64,000 bases of DNA from Sporolactobacillus nakayamae. GTDB lineage: Bacteria > Bacillota > Bacilli > Bacillales > Sporolactobacillaceae. Under the pieces are notes generated by a model. It saw only the letters and a list, made by a program, of their open reading frames with translations. It was not told the origin of the DNA and made no database searches. The DNA lies in assembly GCF_900113325.1 (NCBI RefSeq), contig NZ_FOOY01000021.1, positions 1 through 64,000 of the forward strand, written 5' to 3'. The position numbers were made by a program, and so were the translations under genes. This document shows positions 16,454 to 29,349 of the stretch, piece after piece; within the stretch, counting starts at the first letter, position 1, and the number at the start of each line of letters is the position of its first letter.

Positions 16454-17911
16454 ATGGATCAGAAACGAACACCTGTCTTTGATGGATTAATCGAGTATAG
16501 TAGAAAACAGGCGTATTCCTTTCATGTACCTGGTCATAAAGATGGGCATGTGTTTCCCGGAAAAGCCGGACTTTCATTCAAATCGATTTTGGCGCTTGAT
16601 GCCACGGAAGTCGCAAATTTGGATGACCTATATCATCCGACCGGAATACTTCGTGACGCGCAGCAGCTGCTCGGCGCTTACTATGGCACGAAGTCCAGCT
16701 ATTTTCTTGTTGGCGGCTCAACGATTGGCAATGTGATCATGATACTTGCGGCATGTGAACCTGGTGATGTTGTCTTCGTTCAACGTGATAGTCACAAATC
16801 TGTCATTAACGCGTTGAAATTAGCTGACGTCCGTCCCGTATTCCTCGCTCCGTCAATTGATCCGGGCTCAGGTCTCCCCGTGGGGATTGAGCCGCAAACT
16901 TTTGATGAGAGTTTGCGCCGATTTCCACAGGCGAAGGCGCTTATTTTAACTTACCCGAATTATTATGGAATCGCTGCCCGTTCTGTCCGTTATTTGATTA
17001 CTCAAGCGCACGAACGCGGACTGTCGGTATTAGTGGACGAGGCACATGGCCCGCATTTCAAAATAGGTGCCCCCGTACCGCCGTCAACACTGGATATGGG
17101 GGCGGATATTGTCGTTCATTCAGCGCATAAAATGCTGCCGGCGATGACAATGGGCGCCTATCTCCATGTTAATTCAGAACGGATTTCGATGGAGAGGATT
17201 GAGCGCTTTCGATCAATGCTGCAGAGTTCAAGTCCATCCTATCCAATTATGGCCTCACTGGATTTGGCACGCCACTATATGGCGACACTTGATCGAGTAA
17301 ACGTCAGCAAAATGATTGCGAGTCGTGACGCGTTTGTCCAACGGTTGCAGAAGATGAATCGATTGACTATACTGCAGGCGGACCCGGATCAGTTTATGCT
17401 CGATCCATTTAAGGTTGTGCTGTGTCCGAGCACACGCGAAAATGGTTTTGACGTACAGGATAAGCTGATCCGCTTAGGTCTGTATCCCGAAATGGCTGAC
17501 CCCAATCATGTTCTCCTTGTGCTTGGTTTAACTGAAACCATTAATTACGAGGGAGCGATTCGGAGCGTGGCGGAGGTATTATCTCAATGCGCGTCTCGAT
17601 CTTTTGAGAGACAAGAACAGGCGCCTTCGTTTCCGGAAATAGAGACACTTGCCGATTCTTATCGGAAACTATCTTCTATGAAGAGTGAAACGGTTGATCA
17701 GAGCCAGGCGATTGGACGAATCGCGGCGGAACAGGTCATTCCTTATCCTCCCGGCATTCCAATTGTTGTTGAGGGCGAGTATGTGACGCGGCGTGAGTTG
17801 GATCTGATCTGCTATTGGCAGCGAGCTGGAGCGGTCTTTCAAAATGAAAGCGCGAATAAAAGAAAAATCAAGGTTTATCAGGCGGGGGAGCATCATAAGA
17901 ATGACACATAA
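16454..17911 (+). CDS. yaaO: Orn/Lys/Arg decarboxylase-family PLP protein (YaaO)
   Basis: A 485-residue fold-type I PLP enzyme. The PLP-binding lysine is Lys226 in VHSAHKM, with DEAHGPHF before it and RDSHKSV further up. This short Firmicutes form lacks the N-terminal wing domain of the inducible E. coli enzymes. B. subtilis YaaO is annotated as a putative lysine or arginine decarboxylase; the substrate is not settled. The start follows AGGAAG. The 3' end overlaps tmk by 11 bases, the usual gene order in Bacillales. Confidence 0.86.
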   Translation: MDQKRTPVFDGLIEYSRKQAYSFHVPGHKDGHVFPGKAGLSFKSILALDATEVANLDDLYHPTGILRDAQQLLGAYYGTKSSYFLVGGSTIGNVIMILAACEPGDVVFVQRDSHKSVINALKLADVRPVFLAPSIDPGSGLPVGIEPQTFDESLRRFPQAKALILTYPNYYGIAARSVRYLITQAHERGLSVLVDEAHGPHFKIGAPVPPSTLDMGADIVVHSAHKMLPAMTMGAYLHVNSERISMERIERFRSMLQSSSPSYPIMASLDLARHYMATLDRVNVSKMIASRDAFVQRLQKMNRLTILQADPDQFMLDPFKVVLCPSTRENGFDVQDKLIRLGLYPEMADPNHVLLVLGLTETINYEGAIRSVAEVLSQCASRSFERQEQAPSFPEIETLADSYRKLSSMKSETVDQSQAIGRIAAEQVIPYPPGIPIVVEGEYVTRRELDLICYWQRAGAVFQNESANKRKIKVYQAGEHHKNDT

Positions 17912-18563
17912 AGGACTTTTTATTACCTTTGAAGGACCTGACGGTTCAGGGAAAACGACACAAATTCAGCGATTGGCGGAGGAACTGGAGCACCGTCATC
18001 GTCCATACCTGCTCACCCGGGAACCCGGCGGAACAAAGATTGGCGACAAGATAAGAACGATTATCCTAAATCCTGATCACGCGGAACTGGCGGATAAGAC
18101 AGAGATTCTTCTTTATGCCGCTTCAAGGAGTCAGCATGTCACCGAAAAAATAGTTCCTGCAGTTGAGGAAGGGAAGATCGTCCTCTGTGACCGCTTTGTC
18201 GATGCGTCGATTGCCTACCAAGGGTATGGATTAGGTGAGTCCATCGATACCGTCAAACAGATCAACGCTTTTGCGACTAATGGCCTCACACCGGATCGTA
18301 CCTATTTGATCGATGTCTCTCCTGAAACGGGTAGAAGCAGAATGAAGGGCCGAAGCGGAGAACCCGAAGAAGGTGTGACACGCGCTGCCAACGATTTGGA
18401 CCGGATTGAAATGCGCGCGTTGGCCTATCATCAGCGCGTTCGAGAAGGATTTCATGCAATCTATGCAGAACATAAATCACGGATCTGCTTGATTAATGGT
18501 GAGCAGGATCATGACCATGTTTTTCATGACATCGTGGATGATTTTTTTCGCTTACTTGACTGA
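17901..18563 (+). CDS. tmk: Thymidylate kinase
   Basis: A 220-residue kinase converting dTMP to dTDP for DNA synthesis. The P-loop is EGPDGSGKTTQ, the dTMP-binding DRF motif is CDRFVDASIAYQGYG, and the lid region is RSGEPEEGVTRAANDLDR. I start at the ATG at 17901, behind GGGGGAG, because the protein then begins with the phosphate-binding strand; the longer in-frame reading is only the end of yaaO in another frame. Confidence 0.94.
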   Translation: MTHKGLFITFEGPDGSGKTTQIQRLAEELEHRHRPYLLTREPGGTKIGDKIRTIILNPDHAELADKTEILLYAASRSQHVTEKIVPAVEEGKIVLCDRFVDASIAYQGYGLGESIDTVKQINAFATNGLTPDRTYLIDVSPETGRSRMKGRSGEPEEGVTRAANDLDRIEMRALAYHQRVREGFHAIYAEHKSRICLINGEQDHDHVFHDIVDDFFRLLD

Positions 18564-18575
18564 TTATAAAACTAA

Positions 18576-18926
<351 letters not shown>

Positions 18927-18965
18927 GGCAGGCAGCTTAAGTTTAGTAAAGGAGCGTAATCATCT

Positions 18966-19403
18966 ATGGCAATTAAAATAGATCAGCGCACGAATCTTGG
19001 TGACTCCGTAGCGAAGCGGGAAAGTACCGCGCCACAGCAGCATGCGATGTTTGAACGCACGTTAAGCGCTCAGAAAAAGTCAATGCAAAGTGATGCGCTT
19101 AAAGCGCTGCTTAATAAGGTCGATGAACAGGCAAAGCGGGTGTCGGTATCGCGTACGATACGTGATTTACACGTGTACAAGAACTATGTTCGTTCCTTTC
19201 TGCAGGAAGCAGTTCAGACCGGACTCGGTACAGCACAATCACGTTCATGGCAGCAGGGCGGCGCCCAACAGACGTTGGTAAAGACTGTGGATCAGAAACT
19301 GATCACAATGACGAATGATTTATTGGACAAAAATAAAGATGAACTCAAACTGCTTGATCAGCTGGATGAGATTCGGGGCATGCTGATTAATCTATATATA
19401 TGA
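18966..19403 (+). CDS. yaaR: YaaR family protein (DUF327)
   Basis: A 145-residue, mostly helical, charged protein of the DUF327 family, with the recognisable VSRTIRDLHVYKNYVRSFLQEAV segment split over a coiled region and a C-terminal LLDQLDEIRGMLINLYI. The function is unknown. Its fixed position between darA and holB is the main support for a cellular role; GGAG lies upstream of the ATG. Confidence 0.9.
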   Translation: MAIKIDQRTNLGDSVAKRESTAPQQHAMFERTLSAQKKSMQSDALKALLNKVDEQAKRVSVSRTIRDLHVYKNYVRSFLQEAVQTGLGTAQSRSWQQGGAQQTLVKTVDQKLITMTNDLLDKNKDELKLLDQLDEIRGMLINLYI

Positions 19404-19445
19404 ATGCCGCAAATAATTGGATCAGAGAGTGAGTGTACACAAAGC

Positions 19446-20444
19446 ATGGACTGGCGGGAACTAAGTAAGCAGCAGCAAACAGTGGCGAAGGTGCTTCGTC
19501 ATGCTATAACGAGAAAAGAATTAGCGCACGCTTATTTGCTTGAAGGACCAAAGGGAACCGGAAAGCATCAAACCGCCATGCTTGTCACGCAAACATTGTT
19601 TTGCGAGTCACCAACTGAACAGGGACCGTGCATGGAGTGCAGGAATTGCCGGAGAATCGGCTCAGGCAATCACCCGGATGTAATCTGGGTTGCGCCCGAA
19701 GAAGGCGCGGCATCAATTAAGAAGGAACAAATCGCCTATTTAATGAAAGAGTTCGCCTATCGAGGGGTTGAATCGGGACGCAAGGTATTTATCATTGAGC
19801 AGGCAGAGAAAATGACTGCTCAGGCAGAGAACAGCTTGCTGAAATTCATTGAAGAGCCCCATCCCGGAACGCTGGCATTCCTTGTGACTGAGCATATTCA
19901 TCAGTTGCTTGATACAATTATTTCGAGATGTCAGGTGCTTACTTTTGTTCCGCTCTCTGACCGCGCGCTTGAGGAGCGCATGACCCAAGACGGCTTACCA
20001 AGACAATTGCTGAAACCGGCGGCTGCGCTGACGCATGATTATGAGGAAGCCTCGCGATTATGCAAAGAGGAATGGTTTGCCGAGGCACGTTCTCAAGTGT
20101 TACAATTGATGCAAAGACTGTACAAGTCTTTAGAGTCAGCGCTACCTTATATCTATGAAAAATTCACTCCCAACTTTGATAATACTCAGAAAATGGCTGT
20201 CGGTTTAGATTTGATGCTTTTTTGGTACAGAGATCTTCTGTCGCTGCACTTGAATCGTCAAGAAGAAATCGTCTATGAGGATCAGATGGACGCGTTGAAG
20301 GAGCAGATGCTCTCACGCTCATCTGATCAAACGATTCGAGCAATGTCACTTATTCTGGATGCCCGGAGACAATTGGACGCTCATGTTAATGGGGTGAGCG
20401 TCATGGAGCGGCTGGTGATCAGGTTAGGAGGTAGTCATAAATGA
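19446..20444 (+). CDS. holB: DNA polymerase III delta' subunit
   Basis: An AAA+ clamp-loader subunit of ~332 residues. The zinc site CESPTEQGPCMECRNC and the modified P-loop EGPKGTGKHQTA, which lacks a full catalytic Walker A, are typical of delta'. SRCQVL is the SRC motif. It helps load the beta clamp at the replication fork. The start is uncertain: ATG at 19404 directly follows the yaaR stop and adds 14 residues, while 19446 (MDWREL) matches where B. subtilis HolB begins. Neither has a strong ribosome-binding site. The end overlaps ricT by ATGA. Confidence 0.88.
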   Translation: MDWRELSKQQQTVAKVLRHAITRKELAHAYLLEGPKGTGKHQTAMLVTQTLFCESPTEQGPCMECRNCRRIGSGNHPDVIWVAPEEGAASIKKEQIAYLMKEFAYRGVESGRKVFIIEQAEKMTAQAENSLLKFIEEPHPGTLAFLVTEHIHQLLDTIISRCQVLTFVPLSDRALEERMTQDGLPRQLLKPAAALTHDYEEASRLCKEEWFAEARSQVLQLMQRLYKSLESALPYIYEKFTPNFDNTQKMAVGLDLMLFWYRDLLSLHLNRQEEIVYEDQMDALKEQMLSRSSDQTIRAMSLILDARRQLDAHVNGVSVMERLVIRLGGSHK

Positions 20445-21271
20445 ACTATGATATTGTCGGCATTCGCTTCAAGAAAGCCGGTAAGGTCTATTATTTTGAT
20501 CCGGAACAGCTGTCCATTCCCGATAACGCGCATGTTGTTGTTGAAACAACGCGCGGTATTGAATGCGGAACAGTAGTGATCGGAAGAAAAACAGTTGACG
20601 AGGAGGACGTTGTCTTACCGCTTAAGAAAGTGGTAAGGATTGCAACGGAATCTGATGAATTGCAGGTGCGCAAGAACAAGGAAGATGCACTGGCTGCAAT
20701 GGACATTTGCCTTCAGAAAATATACAATCATCAGTTGGAAATGAAGCTGGTGGATGTTGAATATACATTTGATCGCAATAAAATAATATTTTATTTTACT
20801 GCGGATGGTCGCGTCGACTTCCGCGAATTGGTCAAGGATCTTGCAGCAGTATTTAAAACGAGAATTGAACTGAGACAGATTGGTGTACGTGACGAAGCTA
20901 AAATGCTTGGCGGAATTGGTCCATGCGGACGAATGCTCTGTTGTTCAACATTTCTCGGAGATTTCGAGCCCGTTTCAATTAAGATGGCCAAGGATCAGAA
21001 TTTGTCGCTGAATCCTGCCAAAATATCAGGTGTTTGCGGACGATTGATGTGCTGTTTGAAATATGAAAACGATAATTATGAATCAGCGAAGAAGGCACTG
21101 CCGGACATCGGCGCGTCAATTACCGTCAGCTATGGACCGGGCCGCGTCGTTGGATTGAATATTTTGGAACATTTGGTTCAGATTGAACTCAAGGAACAAA
21201 ATAAAGTTGTTGAGTATACATTGGATGAGCTTATTGAAGAAGGGGTTATTTCTTCGCAAGCCACTAAATAA
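20441..21271 (+). CDS. ricT: PSP1-domain protein RicT (YaaT)
   Basis: A 276-residue protein with the PSP1 C-terminal domain and two cysteine clusters, [11 protein letters not shown] and [11 protein letters not shown], which in B. subtilis ligate iron-sulfur clusters. With RicA and RicF it forms the Y-complex that stimulates RNase Y mRNA cleavage and phosphorelay activation of Spo0A for sporulation, competence and biofilms. The start overlaps the holB stop, and yabA follows. Confidence 0.93.
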   Translation: MNYDIVGIRFKKAGKVYYFDPEQLSIPDNAHVVVETTRGIECGTVVIGRKTVDEEDVVLPLKKVVRIATESDELQVRKNKEDALAAMDICLQKIYNHQLEMKLVDVEYTFDRNKIIFYFTADGRVDFRELVKDLAAVFKTRIELRQIGVRDEAKMLGGIGPCGRMLCCSTFLGDFEPVSIKMAKDQNLSLNPAKISGVCGRLMCCLKYENDNYESAKKALPDIGASITVSYGPGRVVGLNILEHLVQIELKEQNKVVEYTLDELIEEGVISSQATK

Positions 21272-21284
21272 GAGGTGGATGAAC

Positions 21285-21644
21285 TTGGAGAAGAAGGACA
21301 TTTTCTCACAAGTCAGTCATTTGGAGGAGCAGTTGGGGCAAATTTTTGTGGATTTTGGCAATGTCAAAGCGCAGCTTGGCGCACTGCTTGAACAAAATCA
21401 GAATCTTACTTTGGAAAATGAGAATCTGAGAAAACGTATTGAGGATGCCGGAAAGCACGGTCAGAATTCACAAAACCAGCAAGCGCGGAAGTCGGGGGCT
21501 GTTTCAGAGCCGGATATCGGTGAGGGCTACGACAACTTGGCGCGACTCTACAAAGAGGGCTTTCATATTTGCAATCTGCATTATGGCAGTGTCCGCAACG
21601 ACGGCGACTGCTTGTTTTGTCTTTCGTTTCTGAACAAAAAATGA
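21285..21644 (+). CDS. yabA: DNA replication initiation control protein YabA
   Basis: A 119-residue protein. An N-terminal leucine-zipper-like coiled coil (about 1-60) is followed by a variable linker and a C-terminal zinc domain with [19 protein letters not shown]. YabA bridges DnaA and the DnaN clamp and restrains re-initiation. The start is read as TTG at 21285: AGAGGTGG sits at proper spacing to it, the length equals B. subtilis YabA, and an ATG two codons earlier would abut the ribosome-binding site. Confidence 0.9.
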   Translation: MEKKDIFSQVSHLEEQLGQIFVDFGNVKAQLGALLEQNQNLTLENENLRKRIEDAGKHGQNSQNQQARKSGAVSEPDIGEGYDNLARLYKEGFHICNLHYGSVRNDGDCLFCLSFLNKK

Positions 21645-21693
21645 TCGCTCAATTTGGGCGCTGTAGTTTGAATGCATAGTATGGGTGAAGAAA

Positions 21694-22431
21694 ATGAACG
21701 AGCAGTACGATCACAACAACGAGCGAATTGATTATCTTTTTGATACCGATTTAAAAATCATCCAATCCAGCGATCTCTTTCCCTTCTCGCTGGATTCTGT
21801 TCTATTGGCGCGTTTTGTCTATGTGCCCATTCAAAAGGGCAAGTTGGTGGATTTGTGTGCCGGGAACGGTGTGATTCCTTTTCTTTTATCAAGGCGGACG
21901 AAAGGACAGATCACCGGCGTTGAGATCCAGCCCGAAGTATGCGCACTGGCCAAACGCGGCACGGCATTGAATCATTTAGAAGAGCGTATCAATTTTTTGT
22001 GTGCGGATGCCAAAAATAGTGAAGAAAAAATTGGGCGCGGAACCTGTGATGTTGTGACGTGCAACCCGCCTTATTTCACAATGGAGGCTGCTCGCGATGT
22101 TAAGCTGAACAGGCATCTGGCCATCGCGCGTCATGAACTGCTCATTACGCTGGCGGAGGTGCTGGCGATCGGCGGTCGTCTGTTGAAACCGGGCGGGAAG
22201 TTCGCACTGGTACACCGGCCGGAACGACTGGTCGATATTCTTGAAGGCATGCGTGCGCAAGGAATGGAACCGAAACGGATCCAATATGTGCATCCTCACC
22301 GCCACAAGCCGGCTAATATTGTTCTCGTTGAAGGTACAAAAGGTGGCAAACCGGGTCTTTCCGTGTTGTCTCCAATTGTTGTTTACCGGTCAGATGGACG
22401 TTATACGGAGGATGTGTGTCCGACGTCATGA
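21694..22431 (+). CDS. yabB: TrmN6-like SAM-dependent methyltransferase (YabB)
   Basis: A 245-residue Rossmann-fold methyltransferase. The SAM loop is LVDLCAGNGVIPF and the N6-adenine motif is CNPPYF. Related enzymes methylate A37 of tRNA1(Val). The ATG at 21694 has GGGTG at good spacing; a GTG three codons upstream overlaps that site. The 3' end overlaps yazA by 16 bases, as in the usual yabA-yabB-yazA-rsmI order. Confidence 0.87.
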   Translation: MNEQYDHNNERIDYLFDTDLKIIQSSDLFPFSLDSVLLARFVYVPIQKGKLVDLCAGNGVIPFLLSRRTKGQITGVEIQPEVCALAKRGTALNHLEERINFLCADAKNSEEKIGRGTCDVVTCNPPYFTMEAARDVKLNRHLAIARHELLITLAEVLAIGGRLLKPGGKFALVHRPERLVDILEGMRAQGMEPKRIQYVHPHRHKPANIVLVEGTKGGKPGLSVLSPIVVYRSDGRYTEDVCPTS

Positions 22432-22715
22432 GCCATTACAGTGTGTATATTTTAGAATGTGCCGATGGCAGTCTTTATACGGGTTACGCCGCTGATGTCG
22501 TCAAACGTTTTGCGCTTCATTGCAGCGGAAAAGGCGCAAAATATACGCGGAGTCATAAGCCGATTCGCATTGTTTATCAGGAAGATCTTGCGGACAAACA
22601 GTCGGCGATGCGGCGCGAATGGGCGATTAAGCAGTTAACGAGGCAGGAAAAACAGGAACTAATAAAAGGGAGCGGCACAGATGTGGGAACAGCGCAGTTT
22701 TCAAAGCGATCATGA
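22416..22715 (+). CDS. yazA: GIY-YIG domain protein YazA
   Basis: A ~95-99 residue single-domain GIY-YIG nuclease-fold protein of the UPF0213/URI group. VYILECADGSLYTGYA holds the two motif tyrosines, and a later KGAKYTRSHKP and REWAIKQLTR follow. Its biological role is not known. Initiation is either GTG 22416, four bases after GGAGG, or ATG 22428, which is far from it; I use the GTG. Confidence 0.85.
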   Translation: MSDVMSHYSVYILECADGSLYTGYAADVVKRFALHCSGKGAKYTRSHKPIRIVYQEDLADKQSAMRREWAIKQLTRQEKQELIKGSGTDVGTAQFSKRS

Positions 22716-23571
22716 AGGAAAAGGCAGCTTGTTTCTAGTGCCAACGCCTATCGGCAATCTGGACGATATCACGTACCGCGCGCTTGAGGTACTGAAAAAA
22801 GCGGACATCCTTGCCGCTGAAGATACTCGGCATACCATGAAACTGTGTTCACATTTTGATATCCACGCGCCGTTATTCAGTTATCATGAGCATAATAAGA
22901 AAACAAGCGGAACCAAGTTGGTCGCGGAACTTGAAAATGGAAAAAATGTTGCCTTGGTCACGGATGCCGGAACACCAGGTATATCGGATCCAGGAGCTGA
23001 TCTTGCCGCTGCCTGCATTGCACATGAGATTCCTGTTGTACCCCTTCCCGGAGCTAACGCCGCGATCACCGGATTGATCGCTTCAGGAATTTCTACCGAC
23101 CACTTTTTATTCTATGGTTTTCTTCCCCGCGCGAAAAAGGAGCGTGGTCAAGCGCTGGATGCGCTCAAGAAGTTTCCCTACACGGTCATTTTCTATGAAT
23201 CGCCATTTCGCGTGAAAGAGACATTGAAGGATTTATATGACGTTTTTGGCAATCGAAGGATCGCGATATCGCGCGAACTGACAAAGCGCTATGAGACGTT
23301 TGTTCGCGGGACAATTGACGAAGTGCTTGCGTTCCTAAATAGCGGCGAAGCGCCAAAAGGCGAGTTTTGCGTGATTGTTGATGGAAATCGTGAATTAGAG
23401 GAACGCGGGGAAGAATTATGGTGGTCGACACTTACGGTGCAAGAGCACGTAGACCATTATATCCGCAATAAACAAGTGACATCGAAAGAAGCGATCAAAC
23501 AGGTGGCGCTGGATCGTGCTCAGCCGAAACGTGAAATCTATGGTATCTACCATCAAATTGAAAACGAATAA
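22681..23571 (+). CDS. rsmI: 16S rRNA 2'-O-methyltransferase RsmI
   Basis: A 296-residue tetrapyrrole-methylase-fold enzyme that methylates the 2'-hydroxyl of C1402 in the 16S rRNA decoding centre. Family blocks are LVPTPIGNLDDITYRA, AAEDTRHT, VTDAGTPGISDPG and PLPGANA. The ATG follows GGGAGCGG and overlaps yazA by 35 bases. A terminator follows. In B. subtilis the regulator gene abrB comes next; it is not here. Confidence 0.94.
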   Translation: MWEQRSFQSDHEGKGSLFLVPTPIGNLDDITYRALEVLKKADILAAEDTRHTMKLCSHFDIHAPLFSYHEHNKKTSGTKLVAELENGKNVALVTDAGTPGISDPGADLAAACIAHEIPVVPLPGANAAITGLIASGISTDHFLFYGFLPRAKKERGQALDALKKFPYTVIFYESPFRVKETLKDLYDVFGNRRIAISRELTKRYETFVRGTIDEVLAFLNSGEAPKGEFCVIVDGNRELEERGEELWWSTLTVQEHVDHYIRNKQVTSKEAIKQVALDRAQPKREIYGIYHQIENE

Positions 23572-23575
23572 ATTC

Positions 23576-23604
23576 AGGATTCGCAAACACGAGCGAATCC
23601 TTTT
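23576..23604 (+). terminator. Terminator after rsmI
   Basis: AGGATTCGC (23576-23584) pairs perfectly with GCGAATCCT (23593-23601), followed by TTTT. It separates the holB-rsmI gene string from metS. Confidence 0.82.
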
Positions 23605-23692
23605 GAATAGGCTGATTTATTTGTGGCAAAGATTGGATTTAAAAGGAGCTGTGATGCGCGATTAATTTGGCCGTTGCACGCTCTATGCTTTC

Positions 23693-23721
23693 TTGACATT
23701 CATTCCGGTGAAACGTATAGT
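23693..23721 (+). promoter_or_regulatory. Sigma-A promoter of metS
   Basis: TTGACA (23693-23698), 17-bp spacer, TATAGT (23716-23721). The start site would be near 23728, giving a ~50-nt leader, too short for a T-box or SAM riboswitch. Confidence 0.85.
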
Positions 23722-23756
23722 TTTTAAAGATAGGAATACTTTGGAAACGGCATTAA

Positions 23757-25781
<2,025 letters not shown>

Positions 25782-25806
25782 TTCGCGAGCGAATGGAACA
25801 GAGCAG

Positions 25807-25846
25807 GCGGGAGATGAGCGTTTTGCGCGCAGATCCCGCTTTTTTG
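25807..25846 (+). terminator. Terminator after metS
   Basis: GCGGGA (25807-25812) pairs with TCCCGC (25834-25839) around a shorter GCG/CGC inner pairing, followed by six T. Confidence 0.75.
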
Positions 25847-25883
25847 TTTCCGGCGTGCGTTCGGAAAAAATAGGAGGATCTTC

Positions 25884-26648
25884 ATGCTCTTTGATACACA
25901 TACCCATATTAATGATGAAGTATTTGACAAGGATTTTCCCGACGTACTAAATCGCGCAAAGGAAGTTGGCGTTGATCAAATGGTCGTGGTTGGCGTTGAC
26001 CGTCCGACGATTGAGCGGGTCTTTCCGATCATTGATCAGCATAAGCATATCTATGGCGCGATTGGCTGGAATCCTGAAGACGCGATCGATATGACTGAAG
26101 ATGATTTCCAGATGATCAAACATGAGTTGGGCCATCCTGGAATCGTCGCACTCGGTGAAATCGGTTTGGATTACCATTGGGATAAATCGCCGAAGTCTGT
26201 ACAGCATGACGTGTTTCGCAGGCAGATTCGATTGGCCAAGGAAGCAGGACTCCCTTTAATTATCCATAATCGAGAAGCGACTGAGGATGTCGCGCGCATT
26301 CTTCGCGAGGAGCATGCAGAGACGATCGGCGGCGTCATGCATTGTTATAGCGACAACTGGGAGTGGGCGCAGAAATTCATTGATTTGAATTTTTATATTA
26401 GCTTTGGCGGGCCGCTGACTTTTAAAAATGCGCAGCTTCAACGAGAAACGGCCGCTGAAGTGCCGCTTGATCGTCTGTTAATTGAGACGGACTGTCCTTT
26501 TCTTAGTCCTCATCCGTTCCGTGGCAAACGCAATGAACCGGCGCGCGTTCACCTGGTTGCGGAAAAGCTTGCCGAGCTCAAGAACATGTCTTTTGAAGAG
26601 ATAGCAAAAGTGACGACTGAAAACGCAATGCGCTGTTTTCATATTTAG
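25884..26648 (+). CDS. tatD: TatD-family metal-dependent DNase (YabD)
   Basis: A 254-residue TIM-barrel hydrolase. Metal ligands are visible in FDTHTHI at the N-terminus, GEIGLDYH (Glu), the HN of LIIHNREA, HCYSD, and ETDCP (Asp). TatD proteins have 3'-5' exonuclease activity. The ATG follows GGAGGATC. In B. subtilis yabE separates this gene from rnmV; here rnmV follows directly. Confidence 0.92.
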   Translation: MLFDTHTHINDEVFDKDFPDVLNRAKEVGVDQMVVVGVDRPTIERVFPIIDQHKHIYGAIGWNPEDAIDMTEDDFQMIKHELGHPGIVALGEIGLDYHWDKSPKSVQHDVFRRQIRLAKEAGLPLIIHNREATEDVARILREEHAETIGGVMHCYSDNWEWAQKFIDLNFYISFGGPLTFKNAQLQRETAAEVPLDRLLIETDCPFLSPHPFRGKRNEPARVHLVAEKLAELKNMSFEEIAKVTTENAMRCFHI

Positions 26649-26674
26649 TTAAAAGTCAGAGCAAGGAGAAACTT

Positions 26675-28104
<1,430 letters not shown>

Positions 28105-28137
28105 GGATCATATTAGTCAAAGCGCTTAATGAGCACA

Positions 28138-28179
28138 AAAGAAGGTTCGTATTCATTTTTGAATACGGGCCTTCTTTTT
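28138..28179 (+). terminator. Terminator after ksgA
   Basis: AAAGAAGG and CGTATTCA on the left arm pair with TGAATACG and CCTTCTTT on the right around a small internal loop, followed by T. A frame starting at 28129 runs through this hairpin and is not the yabG start. Confidence 0.85.
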
Positions 28180-28229
28180 GCGTGCGCCCGGCATTCAGGA
28201 ACGACTGCCGCAATCATTTTTTTGATGTG

Positions 28230-28260
28230 CACATATTTTTTTCATCGTGATCATAGCATG
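28230..28260 (+). promoter_or_regulatory. Candidate sigma-K promoter of yabG
   Basis: CACATA (28230-28235), a 16-bp spacer and CATAGCATG (28252-28260) resemble the sigma-K consensus (AC in the -35 box, CATA then TA in the -10 box). B. subtilis yabG is sigma-K-dependent. The last bases fit imperfectly. Confidence 0.45.
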
Positions 28261-28320
28261 AAAAGGATGGCTCTGATTTTTTGGCGGATTTCGGATGCGC
28301 GTGGAAAGAGGGAGTGGAAC

Positions 28321-29184
28321 ATGACAGTTCAAGTAGGAGATCTAGTGGCGCGGACTTCGTACCATTGCGACCTTCCTTTTCGTGTGGTAGCCATTCATGA
28401 AGAAACGAAGAGTGCTGAGCTGAACGGCCATGATTTGCGTCTTTATGCGGACGCGCCGCTCGACGATTTGGTGCTGGTGACCAAAGACGAACGCGAGGAA
28501 TATGAAAAAATGACAAGCTCCAAAGAGGCGGAATCCTACAAGCTTTTTAGGCAGGATTACAAGCAAATGAAGTTGAAACGAGGCTATACGGCGACAAACG
28601 GTTATAGGGAGGGTGCCTCTTATTTTGAAATGCCCGGGCGGGTACTTCATATCGATGGTGATCCGTACTATTTAAAAAAATGCCTCACTTTTTATGAGAA
28701 GTTGAGGGTTCCGGTGATCGGCAAATTTATGCGGGAGTCCGAAATGCCGGATCTGGTTCCGAAACTGGTTAGCCAAATACGTCCGGATATTCTCGTTCTA
28801 ACCGGACATGATGCTTTTATGAAAAACAAAGGAACGGCAAATGAAATCAAGGCTTATCGTAATTCCGGATACTTTATCCGAACGGTCAAAGAAGTACGCT
28901 ATCATTGGCCGAGTCTTGATCAAATGATCATTTTTTCCGGGGCGTGCCAGTCGCATTTCGAGTATTTGATCAGAGCGGGATCAAATTTTGCCAGTTCTCC
29001 CGATCGTGTAAATATTCACGCGCTCGATCCGGTCTATCTTGCTGCGAGAATCAGTTTCACTTCATTTATGGAGAGTGTTAATGTGTGGGAGGTTCTGAGA
29101 AACACACTGACAGGAGCAGGCGGCTTAGGCGGAGTCGAAAGCCGAGGCATGCTGCGTACCGGATTGCCTTATCCATCGGAATAA
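28321..29184 (+). CDS. yabG: Sporulation-specific protease YabG
   Basis: A 287-residue protein close in length to B. subtilis YabG (290). YabG is a mother-cell protease that trims spore coat proteins such as SpoIVA and SafA before cross-linking. Recognisable segments are VQVGDLVARTSYHCD, LVLTGHDAF and ARISFTSFMESVNVWEVL. The ATG at 28321 has GAGGGAG upstream and fits family starts; the longer open frame from 28129 passes through a terminator. Confidence 0.92.
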   Translation: MTVQVGDLVARTSYHCDLPFRVVAIHEETKSAELNGHDLRLYADAPLDDLVLVTKDEREEYEKMTSSKEAESYKLFRQDYKQMKLKRGYTATNGYREGASYFEMPGRVLHIDGDPYYLKKCLTFYEKLRVPVIGKFMRESEMPDLVPKLVSQIRPDILVLTGHDAFMKNKGTANEIKAYRNSGYFIRTVKEVRYHWPSLDQMIIFSGACQSHFEYLIRAGSNFASSPDRVNIHALDPVYLAARISFTSFMESVNVWEVLRNTLTGAGGLGGVESRGMLRTGLPYPSE

Positions 29185-29253
29185 ACATGATTGGGACGGC
29201 AAAAATAGTCGAATAATTCAAGAAAAAAGTGGCGGCAATTTTTGACAAATATA

Positions 29254-29283
29254 TTGACAGTCACAATGGTTTCTTGATATAAT
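29254..29283 (+). promoter_or_regulatory. veg promoter P1 (sigma-A)
   Basis: TTGACA (29254-29259), 18-bp spacer, perfect TATAAT (29278-29283). Another TTGACA lies just upstream at 29242. The start would be near 29290, leaving a ~60-nt leader with the veg ribosome-binding site intact. Confidence 0.8.
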
Positions 29284-29300
29284 TCATACTATTTGATTTT

Positions 29301-29328
29301 TTGACGTCCATTGTGGTATACTTATAAT
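29301..29328 (+). promoter_or_regulatory. veg promoter-like P2
   Basis: TTGACG (29301-29306), 16-bp spacer, TATAAT (29323-29328). A transcript would start near 29335, inside the GAGGTGG ribosome-binding site of veg, so its message would lack a full leader. Confidence 0.5.
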
Positions 29329-29349
29329 TAAGCGAGGTGGATTGTCGAG

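Noticed and set aside
28129-28320. N-terminal extension of yabG
   Set aside because: The extension runs through the ksgA terminator and the candidate sigma-K promoter; the ATG at 28321 has a proper ribosome-binding site.
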